This document shows, in pieces, positions 33,155 to 46,750 of a DNA stretch of 64,000 nt. The DNA is from Lithospermum erythrorhizon (lineage: Eukaryota; Streptophyta; Magnoliopsida; Boraginales; Boraginaceae). Position 1 is the stretch's first letter, and each line of letters opens with the position of its first letter. The position numbers and the translations under genes are program-made. The stretch spans positions 124,001 through 188,000 of the forward strand of contig JADFUC010000271.1 in assembly GCA_019722365.1 (NCBI GenBank). Direction: 5' to 3'. The notes beneath the pieces are model-generated. The model saw only the letters and a list, made by a program, of their open reading frames with translations, was not told the DNA's origin and did not search any database.

Positions 33155-36100
33155 GGTCCCCTTGGATGTCACAATGTCCAACAAGAATATGCCTCGTTAA
33201 AACCTTACTAGGAAAAATTAGATGCGGGGATAAAAATCGATTGAAGCAAAAGAGTGCATTATTCTTAATATCGCACAATGTTGCCTCAGTAAAATCTTAT
33301 CGAGGAAAATCCATTTGAGACAAATGTGATTAAGGAAAAAAAGTACAACAGCGTATTAACTCCCCTCGTAATGGCGTCACTTGGCTTGTCGTTTGTCGGC
33401 CGTAGTCCCCATACTTACAGATAGCTTTCAAATGTTGAGGTAGGAAATGATTTAGTGAATATATCTATGATTATCACAAGATCGAATTTGTTAAAAAATC
33501 GTTTCACCATTCCTTTGAAGATCATGGGTAGGGAAGAACACCAATATATATTGTTCTATCTCATTTGACATGTCAGTCTTTTAACTGTGCAATACATGTA
33601 CAATTATTATCATAAAGATCGTCAGGACCAACTTTCATATGATAAATGACAATTAATATGGATCTGCTGGATCATATCCCCTAACCAAATACATTCACGA
33701 CTTTCTTCTTGCATTTTAATTTTTGCGTGGTTGTCGTTTAACCAACTTTGGTTAAATAGTCACTAAGGCTTAGTGTAGGACAAAAAGTTAGTGAAATAAT
33801 ATTATATTCTCTTTAGATATGCTTCGAGCAATTATTTTATTAAACACTTATCAAGAAAAATCCGGTGGGAAAAAACTCGGTGAAGGAAAAAAAAGAAGAG
33901 AGTATAATGCATATCATATCTCCCTAGATAAGGTCATCATTATATCATTGTATGTCATCTCCCCGATGAGATCATCGGTATAGATTATTAGTAGAATATC
34001 CAAATAACGCTATAAGCATTTGTTAATATTGCATGATTATCTGAAACATGTATTAGTTAGCAAGTATACATTAAATTGGTACTTCAAAGCCAAGTTCATA
34101 TTTTTCGGGCGAATCTTGGATTATCTCTTATGAATCTCATTTAGTGAGATTAAACATTTCTACCACGTATCAAATGATATAGTTATACTTACATCCATAA
34201 TTATCATGTATATATCTTTACAAAATATTTAATTTCAATCCGATTGTAGACATCTTGTCGAGAATTGTGAACTCTGAGGAATCACAATTTATATAATTAC
34301 ATGCCCAATTGGCTTGTATATACCATTATAAGGTATTCGATTCCAAATATTTTCAAATATACCTTTATAATTACATGCCCAATTGGCTTGTATATACCTT
34401 TACAATTTATACCTTTAAATATTCAAATATTTTCATATTAACTCAATTGAGTTAAGTTCTCGGGAATATAGATATGTGAATTATCTGATGGATTTCTACA
34501 TGTTTTCATGTATACATATTTCGTTGCATGCTACATGCATAAGTCATGCCATAAATCAAGAGAAGTTATCTTTTGTTCTTCTTAGTATTTATAAATTTTG
34601 ATGCCCTCTATCAAAAGGTATATGTGTCACCTTATGTATTTAGTGTTTCGAGGTACAAATCTTAGGTCGTTATTCTCACGGATATCCGAGCGTAATAATC
34701 ATATTTAGTCTGTCTTCGTTGAAACCCCAGTATTCTCCTTTTTTATATAGTACGTTTCATTAAACTACACTAGTATATACTACACTAGTATCATATTTCA
34801 TTAGACTCTGAGTCTAAATTTCTCATTTATATAGTGAGTTTTGTTTACTCTTGGTTGCGTCTTTTTTCTTTGGCCATTCGTAAATATACACATTATCCAC
34901 TCACTTAAAGAGATAGATTTTAGATCCTCATATTGCTTCATGATATATAGTTCTTCATTGTATACAATATTTATTGTCGACAATCTTTTTCTTTTGGTTC
35001 CACCATGTTAATGATAACTTATTCATGAATTTTGTTATGTAAATGTCTTACAGACATTAATTATAATTTAGCTTATTCATGAGATATACTATATACATAA
35101 CCTACGTGTGATATTAACTTACAGGCCCAATGCTTGATGTCGTATTTGTTACTAGATGAATTGGAACTATATCATTACCAGGACCTTGAGGAACCTCTAC
35201 TCTATTTTGAGTGTTTACAGAAGCGTAAGACTTAGTTCTATCTTGAGGTCGAAATTTATTTGGTAGTGAACTTAGTTCATATCGTCCACTTATTCATATT
35301 TTGTCTGAATATTTGAAAATATTGATATATCCTGATGAAAAATTACTTGATAAGTTAATTTTGTTTCATATTTGAAATTACATAGTCTTAGATACGCTAC
35401 AAATTATAATAATCCTTTAAAAATTCATCATTTGTGCATAGTATTGAGAATATATGATGGACACATAACTGGAGGGTAAAATATGTGGTTTTACGATCAA
35501 ACCAACTATATCGGAAGTTTTATAATAATTTGGCATAATCTTGAACAAGTGTTACTACATATTCATAATAATTTGGCATAATGCGAACAACGTCTAATGA
35601 TCGTGGGAGTCTACACTATGGAAGCTCGCAAATTCTTAGACTTAATAGTTTGTGACTCTTATTAGATGCCAATTAAATATTCAATTATTCTTTTTGCATC
35701 GTAACTAACTTGGGATGAATTACAGCAGTTTATACTAAATAATAAAATTTCTCATATTCTCAGGCTTTGGTTTGACCCAAAAATGTATTTGATATACAAA
35801 CATGTTTGTTACTTAGAATTAACGATATATTAGCTCTTCGGATCCTTGATTGATTTTGATATACTTTTTATTAAATAAACTCTTGACCTTCACTTATTGT
35901 CTCAATGTGGTAAAACCAATTTGGCGTATATTTTTGGCTAATTTAAATTCTTCGGACTTAGAATAATATAGAACATCTTGAATATATATTTTTTTGAGGC
36001 ATCAATCATTCCTCTTGAACCGTTCGGTCGAGTTTTACTTGTTTGTCGATATTGTAATAACTTTCGCTTAACGTGTTATTAGATGAGAAAAATATTTCTT

Positions 36101-37915
36101 ATCTTTTAGAATGGAATGAGTTGTTGCACTATCTACAAGACATATTTTTTCTTTATTCATGTTGTTGGTGGCAATGTTATTGGGAATTGAAAATCATACA
36201 CCAGGTAAGTTTCCATAAAAGATAGGTGTGCCCACAGGCGCCCAGATACCAAATTTACTGTAGCGGGGTAAGCTTAGACATGTATATTCACAACACCAAC
36301 TATGATTAGAATTCATTGTTCCTTGAAATGTTATGTTGGCTTTTAGACATTCAGTGAATTTTACACTACCTGTGTCGCGTTCGTTTCTCTTTTTTAAGTG
36401 GTAGCATGTATTGTGCTATATGAACAATATCATTTGTAAAAGGTAGTTACGGACCTTGAAAAAATCATTAGTAATGAAATTCATAAAGTTGATTCATGTT
36501 GAATCTATATTATTTAATTATGATCTGGGCTCATAAGTGAATTCACCGTATTATTTTCTTTAGAAAACATTGAGGGCATTGTGAACTCTTGAAAGAATGT
36601 TCAAAGCGCTAATATATATGATTATTATTTTTAAATACTAATCTTTTATATTAAATTATTTGCTTAAATTAGTATTCAAGAAACATCAAAGGTTCAAAGA
36701 TATTTAGTCTACTTGGACTAATTATAATCTAAATTTTAAGTGTTTGGATTGTGAATATTTTATTATGACTCTGAATCTTGTGGGTTAGTTTACGGACTAA
36801 TAATAACCCTAAATTTTCTCCAACTATACATAATAAAGTATTATAGGCTAGTTGTGAGATTATAGGGGTAGGAAATAAATATTCTTAAATAGTACTAAGA
36901 GCTAATAATATATCTCGTACCACATGAATACTCATTCAAAATAGATTTGATTAATAATTCACATGATGATAAACTCCATGATTATATATATAAATATAAT
37001 AAGTCTTCAATATTTAGATAATTGATATATGTCTTCTAGATAAATATATATCTAATAATTAACGAACCATAATAAGTGCATAGATATGATAAAACTAATT
37101 TTTATCGAATTAATAAGTCTTCAGGACTTAGGCATTTGATAATTGTCTGCTCATATAAAATATAAACTTAATGATTGTTTCAATATATGTAATGAAATGA
37201 AAATATCATCATAAATCACTATTAATAGTGTCGAACTAATCATCTTTAACATTTTTATACTAGTGATCGGAGTATTAGATGCAATCTTTGTATATAAAAA
37301 TAATATTCTACAAATTGTGATATTAATGTTTTTAGACATTATTTCTTAATTAGTCCCATGTCTACTTCCATTGAAAAACAAAATAATGAATATACAACCA
37401 AGATTATAATTAACGGATTATTTGAGCAATACTAGTTGTATTGAAGTAATTCAATAATAATGAGTATGAATAAACTCAGCAGTCACTACTATAATTATAC
37501 ATGTGTAATTGAGTAATTCGATCCTTACATTATTACATTACTAGTTTCTAAGTCGTGCAATTTTGAAATAGTTTAAAAAAAATCTTTTCTTGATGCGACT
37601 ACGATGGCGAGTAAGGACTTAATTAATCTATAGTATATGTATATTCAACGTAAAGTATTACCTCGGGTATTGCCCGACTCATTAGCTCCAATTTAGCAAA
37701 AAAAAATGATTGGTAAGCATTCCACAATTTCAAATTGAATTGCAAACTCAAACTATAGTTGATATCAAAATATTGGAAAAAATATCCATAAAAGTAGTAA
37801 GAAATGAAGCACAAAACCTCAAACAACTTAGTTAAACATCCACAAAACAGTAAGTATAGGATTCAATGCGCAAGTATTAAACATAACTTGAATAAACTAA
37901 AACATTACATGTAGT
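33155..37915 (-). pseudogene. Decayed Copia interior (pol) on the - strand
   Basis: The strongest evidence is at 35162-35297. Read on the - strand, one open frame gives RYELSSLPNKFRPQDRTKSY and then ASVNTQNRVEVPQGPG. This matches the integrase-RT linker of a Copia lineage in which LPDAF...TKSY(I/V)...VN.P.R(V/I)E(V/I)P.G is typical. Near the 3' LTR, two stretches (33190-33350 and 33840-33920) carry the CTCGTTAAAACCTTACTAGG + AAAAA...GTGAAGGAAAAA phrase known from the region between pol and the 3' LTR of such elements. Integrase should lie to the right and RT to the left of the linker, but stops and A/T drift obscure them. No 5' LTR was found. Confidence 0.5.
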
Positions 37916-38122
37916 CTACTCGTCATCCTCGAGCACGCCTTGCATGTTAGGGTGTGAAGCACGGGGGACATCAGTAGGTGTGAACGTAAAATCAAGTATG
38001 GGCATCTCAACAAATCTAGGTATTCCTCTACCTTCTTTATTCCAATTTGCATGTTCTCCTAACCTAAATGACTATTTAAATTCAGCAGTACTTTCATGAA
38101 CCATTTGACGAAAATCAGATAT
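37916..38122 (-). pseudogene. Coding relic of unknown family, C-terminal end
   Basis: On the - strand a frame of 69 codons reads ISDFRQMVHESTAEFK, one TAG, then SFRLGEHANWNKEGRGIPRF and VEMPILDFTFTPTDVPRASH + PNMQGVLEDDE before TAG at 37916-37918. Apart from the internal stop (one transition from CAG) it is clean and has the composition of real protein. The acidic tail marks a true C-terminus. I do not recognise the family. It may belong to a TE rather than to a host gene. Confidence 0.35.
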
Positions 38123-38379
38123 AGGATTTAATCAAACGGATGCCCACCACAATAACTCTTCATATTTTTTTTTTATCGTTTTAAGCACAATTTTTTTGTT
38201 TAGGTGAAAATTGTCTTCTAGATTTTTAATATCTTTTTTTTATTCTTACTATTTCGTAAAATTATCAACCAATCAATTATGTAGTTTTAAATAATTTTCA
38301 TTTTATATTTTTAATGTACTTTTTCTTTTTTTAAATCTATGTGAAAATGACTAAAATGACCAAAAAAAAAAACGAAGTA

Positions 38380-38566
38380 TTCAAATGCGTGGCTAACCCG
38401 GACACCGGACCGAGGAACTAAATGTCAGCTAGCCCAGCACGATCCATCTACTTATTGGATTAATGGGTCAAACATAGGCCTAATAGGCATGGGACTACTG
38501 CAAGTCGAACTAATGAACTGGACCAACGGACGTCCCGTTGGATATTTGCCACCTCTAATTCCTCTA
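38380..38566 (-). mobile_element. Possible hAT-type element end
   Basis: Reading from 38566 on the - strand, TAGAGGTGGCAAATATCCAA then CGGGACGTCCG...GGGTTAGCCACGCATTT has the TAGAGGTGGCAAA start and GGC/CCG-rich subterminal text typical of one plant hAT family. The matching opposite end was not found. Confidence 0.4.
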
Positions 38567-39891
38567 AAGGCTCTAATCAAATCCATCACGTAGTTCTACT
38601 CAAATGCAGCAATCAAAATTGATGAATTTTGGGTTGTAAAAACCAAATCCAAATGAGTTAAACAGTTAGACAACGCCCTTTTATGTCTTTCTTTTCTTGG
38701 ACAAATCAATACATTAGTGTCCTGTAACAAGGTCAAGAGTCAAGACAATGACTAATTATTAGCTTAATACTAATTGAAAGTCACCGAGAAATTATCATCT
38801 CAAATAATCAGAAGAAATAAGTAGAAGCGGCAGATACCATACCACTCCATTATTTATTTATTTGGGAACCCATCCAGTACGAATAGCCTACAAAGGAATG
38901 AGTGAGCTAACAAACACAAGAAAACAATACCCATAAGAGTTTCTAATAAACTCACCGAGAAGTGGACTATTTTATGCATTCAATATAATTTTCTTAAATA
39001 ACTCAGTGCGCTGGTCCCATCACTTAGCTTTGTTGTCAAATTATTCCATATCTGGAATTAGTACAAACAAATAAACGCGCTTAGCTTGTTATAGACAAGT
39101 TGCTCGAATACCAAAATTAGAATACCTATAGTACTCCTAACTTGGGATACTGTACTGCTGCCCAATGAAAACGTGATACATCTGTTATTGTTATGAACTT
39201 CTCTTTTTTTTTAAAAAAAACTTAGAATTCTTAAAAAAAAAAAAACTCTCTAACAAAATTAGCATACTTCCTAAAACAAATTTACGCGGTTTTTTAGCTT
39301 ATGCGTATTTCATCAAAACTTCAACTTTAACTTTCTCTCTTTGAACAACTACGTGTTTCCTAAACACGATTTCATTCAAACAATTTCCTGTCCAAAATCA
39401 AACTGTAACTAAGCTAAACAGCAACCATTTGCATGATAAAAAAAGATCCAAATTACATCAAATATTTCAATAGAGATAAAATCAAATCAACAAAAATCTA
39501 AATATATCTCCGTCCCTGTCTTAAATACAGGTTTTTAGATATCCATATCCCAAACATTATCAAAATTGTCCCCATCAAATACATTAACCCAGTTAAACAA
39601 ATTTTTAAACTTTCCTAACAGGCCTTTTAGTGACCCTCGTTTGTTAACTGGAAAGTTAATTGACCAAGCAAGCTAATCACGTCTCTACCTATTTTTACCT
39701 TTCCTGAACAATGAATCATAAACAACCCAAAACCCAGTTGCATGGTAAACCTCTCTACTGCAATCTGCCAGCAATAATACAAGGAAAAGCAGGGCAAACG
39801 ATAAAACATTAACAAGAAAAGAAAAGCTAAAACCAAGCACTTATAAACAAGAAAAGAAAGCCTTGATCAACCTGCGAGCTTTAAGCAAAAA
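38567..39891. other. Intergenic before the LINE
   Basis: AT-rich with poly-A/T tracts (about 39208-39246). No gene or repeat recognised. Confidence 0.4.
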
Positions 39892-41650
39892 ATGGTAGTT
39901 AGTGAATAATCTTCTCGAAACTTCACGACTATCGCGATAGATGAGATTGGATTGTTCGACGACTTGGAATCAAGCTTCTGACATCGAGAAAGATTAACAA
40001 GAACTCTCCTTGGAGTTTTTCACCGTCACGAATTCTTTTTCGGCGGTCGGGTTCAACAAATGTCATCGATACGCATTGGTTTTACGAGAGGTCAAGTAAT
40101 ATTGAAAGAAAGAGGAAGTATTTACTTTTCACCTTTAATAATCAAGATGGTAAAGATATAGTTTGGGTCGATGGGCCTTATAACGTAAATGGAGCTTTAC
40201 TCCTCGCAGGTGGACGCCAAACATGATGCAGAACTTGATATCCACCTTGTAGCTTTGGATCTGTTGCATGGGATACTGTTGAATATTTCCATCGGGGAAA
40301 CATTCTTAATACAGTGGGAATAGTAGGGAGATAATAGCGGCCAGGCCAGCAGCGGATGAGACAAGGCATTTAGGTTTGCAGGATTAAAACAAGTGGCAAT
40401 TAATGCTCCTCTTATAGCAGGAAATTATCTGCAAATATTGGAGAATATCCCTACATAGGTAACCTTTAAATATGAAAGAATATTTAGGGCATATTACCAT
40501 TGTGGGCGAGTCTGGCAATACTATAGATGCGGATATAGTCTTGCGGGGAGGCGCTCGATAAGCTGCTTGGATAAAACTGCGATTAACTCTTTTGGACAAA
40601 ACTACCTTTTTGGTTGATTATGATGCTCGTTTATTCAACCATTTGATGAGAACCTTCCCAGAACACCGGAATTATAGAAAGCACTTGTATATATGTCGAC
40701 TGGCTTCGGATAGAGCGAAGCCCAGGATATAGAAATCACCGCAAGCAGTAATCTGAATGGAGATGACAACGATTGATGGTAGGAAGAATAATCCGACCAG
40801 CGAGAAAATCAACCACCGACCGGAGACAACAACGAAACTGTTACTGGGATACATTCTTAGAGAATCCATTAAGGAGATCCGTATGCGTGCGATCTTGGTG
40901 AATGAAGATAACGATAGGAATGGCGAAACACCATTCATGAAATGAAGAAAGGATCCAACTTATGGGGCAAGAAGAAGAAGCACTAATTTCGCCAACACTT
41001 CAAATGGCGCCCGGTGGGCGACAGCACAGATGCCATAATCTAATAAAGAATATTAGACGGAAGAAAGGATTCTTTTGTATTTTGAAAGAGAAACCCGGTG
41101 CAATGTAGTTATTCGCGCCAGAAGAAAATGGGCTCACAGACAACTCCAGGGACCTATGAGTAAGTATTAGGTGCTGAAAGGCAGTCCATTGGTTAAAAAT
41201 TCCTTCTGGAACTCTTGTGAAAACTCAAAAGGATTGCGTAAGACGGAGGAATGGGATGAAGTCTTGAATCTTGCAGGGTTTGATCAGGGAAATGTTTCGA
41301 CATATAACTATGACCCGAACTCAGAATCGGGAAGTAGCTCAAGAAGGAGACGTAGTTCAGGATCAGTAAACTTATGGTTGTCAGCATCTTCAACTTTTGG
41401 GACACTTATTTTTTTTGCAGGGTTCGTGGTTTTAAATCGCCATCGTTATACCACATCTTTGGAACTGTTGTCGATAGGATGACAAACTGGAACAAAATGG
41501 TGAAAGGTAAAATAATGGGGTTTGGGGCCAACTTGAGAGATCACGGGAAAACAAAGATAATACTTCTTGAGTGCTGGTCCGTGGAAAATATGGAAGAGAG
41601 GCTACCTAAATATGTTGGAAAATTCTGTGACTTATTCGCTAACAAATAAC
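39892..41650 (+). pseudogene. LINE ORF1 relic (DUF4283-like domain plus degraded zinc knuckle)
   Basis: This is the nucleic-acid-binding first protein of an L1-like retrotransposon, now decayed. From about 40089 a frame reads YLLFTFNNQDGKDIVWVDGP and then YNVNGALLLAG. It fits the DUF4283 domain of plant LINE ORF1 (F.F....D...V...GPW...G.LL...). About 240 bp later, KYERIFRAYYHCGRVWQYYR + CG occupies the place of the CCHC knuckle (CxxCxxxxHxxxxC), but the first Cys is Tyr and the His is Gln. Downstream frames to about 41648 include serine/arginine-rich text (SGSSSRRRRSSGS) and others without known motifs. Many stops and shifts occur. It lies upstream of the ORF2 relic in the same orientation. 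Confidence 0.55.
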
Positions 41651-42849
41651 AAATACAACCAGATCGAATAAATGTATAATACTTGAATTATGAAAAACAT
41701 ATACAATGCAATTCATACACGTATGAATACGAGAGTACCTAGCGTGGTGAAATGATGAACTTTCAATCTCAGAGATCCTGGTAAAATCCACCGAGCGCCT
41801 GGTAGAAATGCCTCTGTAGTCCCACACGAAGCGGTTGAATCACGATTGGACTTGCTAGAATCTACGAGCAATTGGACAAGAATTTGAGTCAAAACTTTGA
41901 CTCAAAAATCCAAAGGGAGAGAGGGAGGGGGGCGGCCGAAATGTGGGGAGAAGATGAAATGAAATTCTTAGGTTTTTCATTTCATCTTTTTCCTTATATA
42001 GTCCACTTTAATAGGATCCCAGCATCTGGCGTAACCCTTGATATTATCGTGAGATCTCTTTCAGTAATTTACAATTACTGTTATTGTTTTACTTAGTTTG
42101 AGTCATCTCGTTTTTAACTAAAACTAGTAAATAAATTATTCCTGACAATTATCCTTGGCAGACACGGTGTAAATCAAAAATGCCGATTTCCAAAAATATT
42201 GCTGAAATGCTGTGAGTGGGCAACAATTGGACATCTTGATGAAATTAGAATGGGTTTTACAAGAGAAATTCTGAATAATATAGCCGTCTTCGAGACCCGG
42301 CATATTGCAAATTCTGATGGACACCACAACGAAATACCGACAGTTTGGTCTCAAATTAATGGCCAGGCCGATTTAAAGGCAGGGGACACAAATGCTTGGG
42401 AGACTTAATAGTTGGGAGGATGAAATATCAAGAGTACAAATTCATTCACTCCAAACCCGGAAAAGGAAAGAAAGGCTGCAAATGTAACAATTATTGGAGC
42501 GTCCATTGTCCGTTCTAAGAAGGGATTTTGAATTGTTTGTTGAATGTGGAACCTGTGAAATACAAAAGTATAGTACGGAAATGAACCCCATTTCAGGCGG
42601 GTGTAGGAAAGTGGGAAGCTAAAGGAGTAGGCAAAGAGGAATCCTTGGGGAGAAAATACTTGACGTGATCGGAAGATATCACCGATGATGGAATAGCTCG
42701 ACAAGGTAGGAATAGAAATGCATGTAGCCATCTGAATACACATGTCTCTTATGAGCCTTCCCTATTTAAGAAATGTTCGTTATTTATTAGTGGTTTCTTT
42801 AAATCGACTTTTACTAAAACTAAAGGGATTTTGGTGGTTGTTCCTAAAC
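41651..42849. other. Inter-ORF segment, possibly holding an LTR-like insertion
   Basis: Between the two LINE reading regions lies more than 1 kb of sequence with no ORF1 or ORF2 motif. It contains a purine-rich block (GGGAGAGAGGGAGGGGGGCG, about 41916) and AT-rich promoter-like text (about 41990-42010). This may be a separate insertion into the LINE. Short frames on both strands show no domain. Confidence 0.3.
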
Positions 42850-45800
42850 AACCACAAATGACATTATGAAAATATTTTCTTGGGCCCCATGAGATTTAGG
42901 CCAAACACTCTGCAGTTCATTATTCATGAAACTTATTGCCCAACATAAACCGGATGTTTGTTTTCTTAGTGAAACTTTATGCTCGATCTCTAAGGCCATG
43001 GATTTTCTCTCTAAACTTAACTTCCATTTTACTTTTGGTTTTAACTCTGTGGGTAGAAGTGGAGGATTATGGGTCGGCTTCAATTCGAATGTTAAGCCCA
43101 TTCCTTTCGTCTTATTGAAAAACCTTTTACTTTTTGAATTAACAACAGAAACTAATCAACAATGGTATTTAGGATGTTTATATGGGTGGCCTAAAACCCA
43201 TCTTAGAGAACATACTTGGGTCGAGATCACAAATATTTTACTTCCTTACATCACCCACCCTATTTTAATTTATGTTATAACCAAATGGTTTTTCTAATAT
43301 CTTCTTGACCGTTAACTTCTTTGGGTTGGAGGCTTGCTTAGGTTGTGAATCTACTTGGCCGGAGAAAGCATGCTGCTATTATTGTGCTTTGAAAAAATTA
43401 GATCGAGCGATATGATTGGAATAACGTTTTTCCTAACTCTACCTGTAAAGTTATACCTATTTAGAGATCGGATCACGGGACCCTAATCATTAATACCAAA
43501 AGCAACTTTTTAAAAAGGTCTATTCCTTTCAAACTTGAAATTTAGATTTCATAGTATGATCAATTCCAAAGCTGGAATTATAAGAATGAGAACATCTCAT
43601 CACAATTCCTTCTCTCTTTTGGATAAAATGAATAATTCTAGAATTAACATAAAAAAATAGAATAAAGATCATATTGGTAATATCTTTCAACACATCAAAA
43701 ATATTCAATTTCAACTAGAAAATCTTTAAAATAATCTTGAGTATTCTAGCGACGCATTACAGATCTCGATCAAGAAAACAACGACGCCTCCTTATTGCTG
43801 AAGAATATTATTGGTTCTCCAAACTTCTTGTTATTAACAATGGAGACAAAAACACCAAATTCTTTCACTCATATGTCAAGCAAAGAATGAAAATTAATAA
43901 CATCCTTGAACTTTTCGATCACAATAATAATCTTATTGTCTCTAAGCCTGATATTCAAATTCATTGTAGAAAAAGACTTTATAACCTTTCAACCAGGATT
44001 TAATTCCTCAAAATAATCCCGCTACTATCAGTAGTATAACCAACTTCCTCAACAACGATCAAATCTCGCTCCTCTGCACTCACATTGTGAGTAAAAATGC
44101 CACTTTTCAAATGCCTCAAATAAATCCACGCAGCAGGACGGCACAGGCGATTTCTTTCAAGAGAATTGGGATCTTGTGGGCTTGGATTTATCTAAAGCCA
44201 TCCTTGAATTTCTTAATGATGGTAAGCTCCTCAATCAATTTAATAATACACTCATTACACTTATACCCAAAATCGGTGTCCAAAGCTATTATGGATTCGG
44301 ACGATAAGCCTCTGTAACATTATTTATAAAATTGCATCTAAAACTATTGTCAATCGACTTAAACCTATCTTAAAAGACCTCTTGTCACCTTATCAAAATA
44401 GTTTTATTGGTAAATGAATTCGAGGACAATATCATAATGACATGAAGCTTACCAATCTACTCGGAACTTCAAAAGAACTAAAAGCTGGTTTTGGCGGGTA
44501 TAAAAAATTGACATAGTAAGCATTTGATAGATTAATATGGGATTTAAATTGTTAAATATCAAAAATTCAGATTTCCTGACAATTGGATACATCTTATTAA
44601 TAACTGCATCTACATGGTTGATACTTGGCTGCTTTGTTAATGAATTCATTACAAGCAGGCCATTTAAACCTTCTTGCGGACTAAGACAAGGTGATCCTTT
44701 GTCTCATATCCTTTTTTCAATTTGCTCGGAAGCTCTTTCTGCCTCTCCTACTAACGCCCACATTAACAAACAATTAAATGGTATCTCGATCACTAAAAAT
44801 GGACACGAAATCACCCGCTCCTCTTTGTGAATAAATTACTTAACTTATTAAACTTAATAAAAAGCATTAACACATTCCATCATATCCTTACCACTTTTTG
44901 CTCAAATTTGGGACAAGTCATCAACTTGAATAAGTCAAGTATTACTGATCCTTTTACCCTAGCAATTCAAAAATAGAGCGATTAACACACTTAACATTGC
45001 CTCCTCTGATACCTTTGGTAAATATTTAGGTATTGATATAGACATTGGATTTAATAGAAAAAAAATCTTCCTGGATATTATTGATAAGGTTAAATTAGAA
45101 ATTATGTCTTAGAGTAACCCTTATCAAATCACATCCCCTCTAAATCCATTTTAGTTTATCCCATAAGTATTTATAAGATTCCTCTCGATACACTTAATGA
45201 GATCAAAAAAATTCTTGCAAACTTCTTATGGGGGGCTCTAATAATAATTAAAAAATTCATTGGATAAATTGGATTTTTTTTCAATTTGAAATTAAAAAAA
45301 GGAGGGCTTGGACTGAAACAATTACATTATTTCAATCTTGCACTCCTTGCAGAAATGGTTGGCGTATAATTCATAATCATAACCCTACCGTAACTAACTT
45401 CCTCCAAACCAAATACTTCCCAAACTCTAATGTTGTAAACACTTCTAGAAATTCTTCTTATAATCCTTCTTACACTTGGAGAGGCTTGAGAGAGAGCATC
45501 TCGAAAATTAAAAAAAACTTTTACTTGGGAGGTGGGTAATGGGGAAAAATAATATTTAGATTGATGCTGGCTTTTTAAAGATGAATTTCAAATCTTAATA
45601 TCTTCTGACCATTAGATCCGTTATAAACTCTCTCAACTAATCATTAGAAAACTATATTGGAACTATCCTCTTTATCACGAAAATTTTTCCTCGCACTTGT
45701 GTCATCCAAATCCACGAAAATTAAACCTAGTAATTCCAAGGATAAGCAAGTTTGGCCTCTTAAAACTTTCACTACTAAGACTCTATACAAATGCATTAAT

Positions 45801-46110
45801 CAAAGGCATCTTAGCAATGCAAAAATACCTAAAGATTTCTCTAAAACCAATGTAAAAATTTGGAACCTTATTTGGAAGAACCTTTTTCCTGAAAAAATTA
45901 AATATTTTTTTATGGAAACTTCTTCTTAATAGACTCTCTACCCTTGATAATATCTCCACCAAAACAAAACTAAATATCCCCAAAACATGTACACATTGCC
46001 AAGTTAATGAATCTTCAAATCATCTTTTTCTTACTTGTACGTTTGCAAAACATTTGTGGTCCAATATCAACTCAAAATATACACAACAACATAATAACTC
46101 TATTCAAAGC
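42850..46110 (+). pseudogene. LINE ORF2 relic: endonuclease, reverse transcriptase, zf-RVT
   Basis: This is the replicase of a plant L1-like element, read in pieces over several frames. The APE-type endonuclease is at 42926-43250: KPDVCFLSETL, then FHFTFGFNSVGRSGGLWVGF. GGLW is the family hallmark. RT pieces lie at 44320-44400 (YKIASKTIVNRLKPILKDLL, SPYQNSFIGK) and 44640-44750 (CGLRQGDPLSHILFSICSEA, the canonical GLRQGDPLSPxLF motif). KGGLGLKQL follows near 45295. The C-terminal zf-RVT domain is at 45890-46064: LWKLLLNRLSTLDNI, then CTHCQVNESSNHLFLTC. Domain order is normal, but at least a dozen stops and frameshifts abolish function. Confidence 0.85.
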
Positions 46111-46750
46111 TTTATCTCAAATTGGCTCCTAAGCTTATTAGAAACCACTTTATAGCTTATGAACTTTTCTTGTTTAGAAATCTTTCTTTAGCATGTGTGA
46201 CACTAGGAATGAAATGACTTTCAAAGGGAGAAACTCCGACGATTGGCTTACGCGGCAAAATTTTCAACATGACAGCAGTGAAATGCAGCGCAAACAATAA
46301 GCAGACAACTTCAAAAGACAAACAACAAAATAGAAACATAGAAACCTCAAAAGACAATAAAAAAGCGGAATACAATTAAAATATCTTCCTTTATGGAAAC
46401 ACGTGTAAAAGGAAATTGCAGAAAAAATACAACAATCCACTTGGGAATCATTTGAAGAAGGCTGAACGAGATGGATTATCCAAATGGATAGATATGGAAA
46501 CAAACAAATCATTAAAGAGGAAGTACCAATATTTTTAAACCATAGTACAGGACATCACAACTTTGAAAGAGATAGAAACTTTGCAATTAGAAGTCTCCTG
46601 GAAGCATTAATTGTCATCCTTAGCCTCATCGAAAAAGCTAGAAATCATTTGATACATATTGTCACCGACGCTTTCTTTTCACAGGTATGGGGTAGAGAAT
46701 ACAGGAGACTAAATAAACTATAAGAATGGAACTCGATTTGGCGGAAAGAG
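46111..46750 (+). pseudogene. LINE 3' tail relic
   Basis: Past the zf-RVT relic, sequence with coding-like composition continues (open stretch 46484-46723 among others), in the place where plant LINEs carry the last part of ORF2. No RNase H motif could be read, and no poly-A tail or target duplication was found to fix the 3' end. Confidence 0.3.

Noticed and set aside
42405..42743. 112-codon - strand frame
   Set aside because: It shows no domain, lies between the LINE reading regions and has the hydrophobic/Ser-Phe bias of antisense AT-rich sequence.
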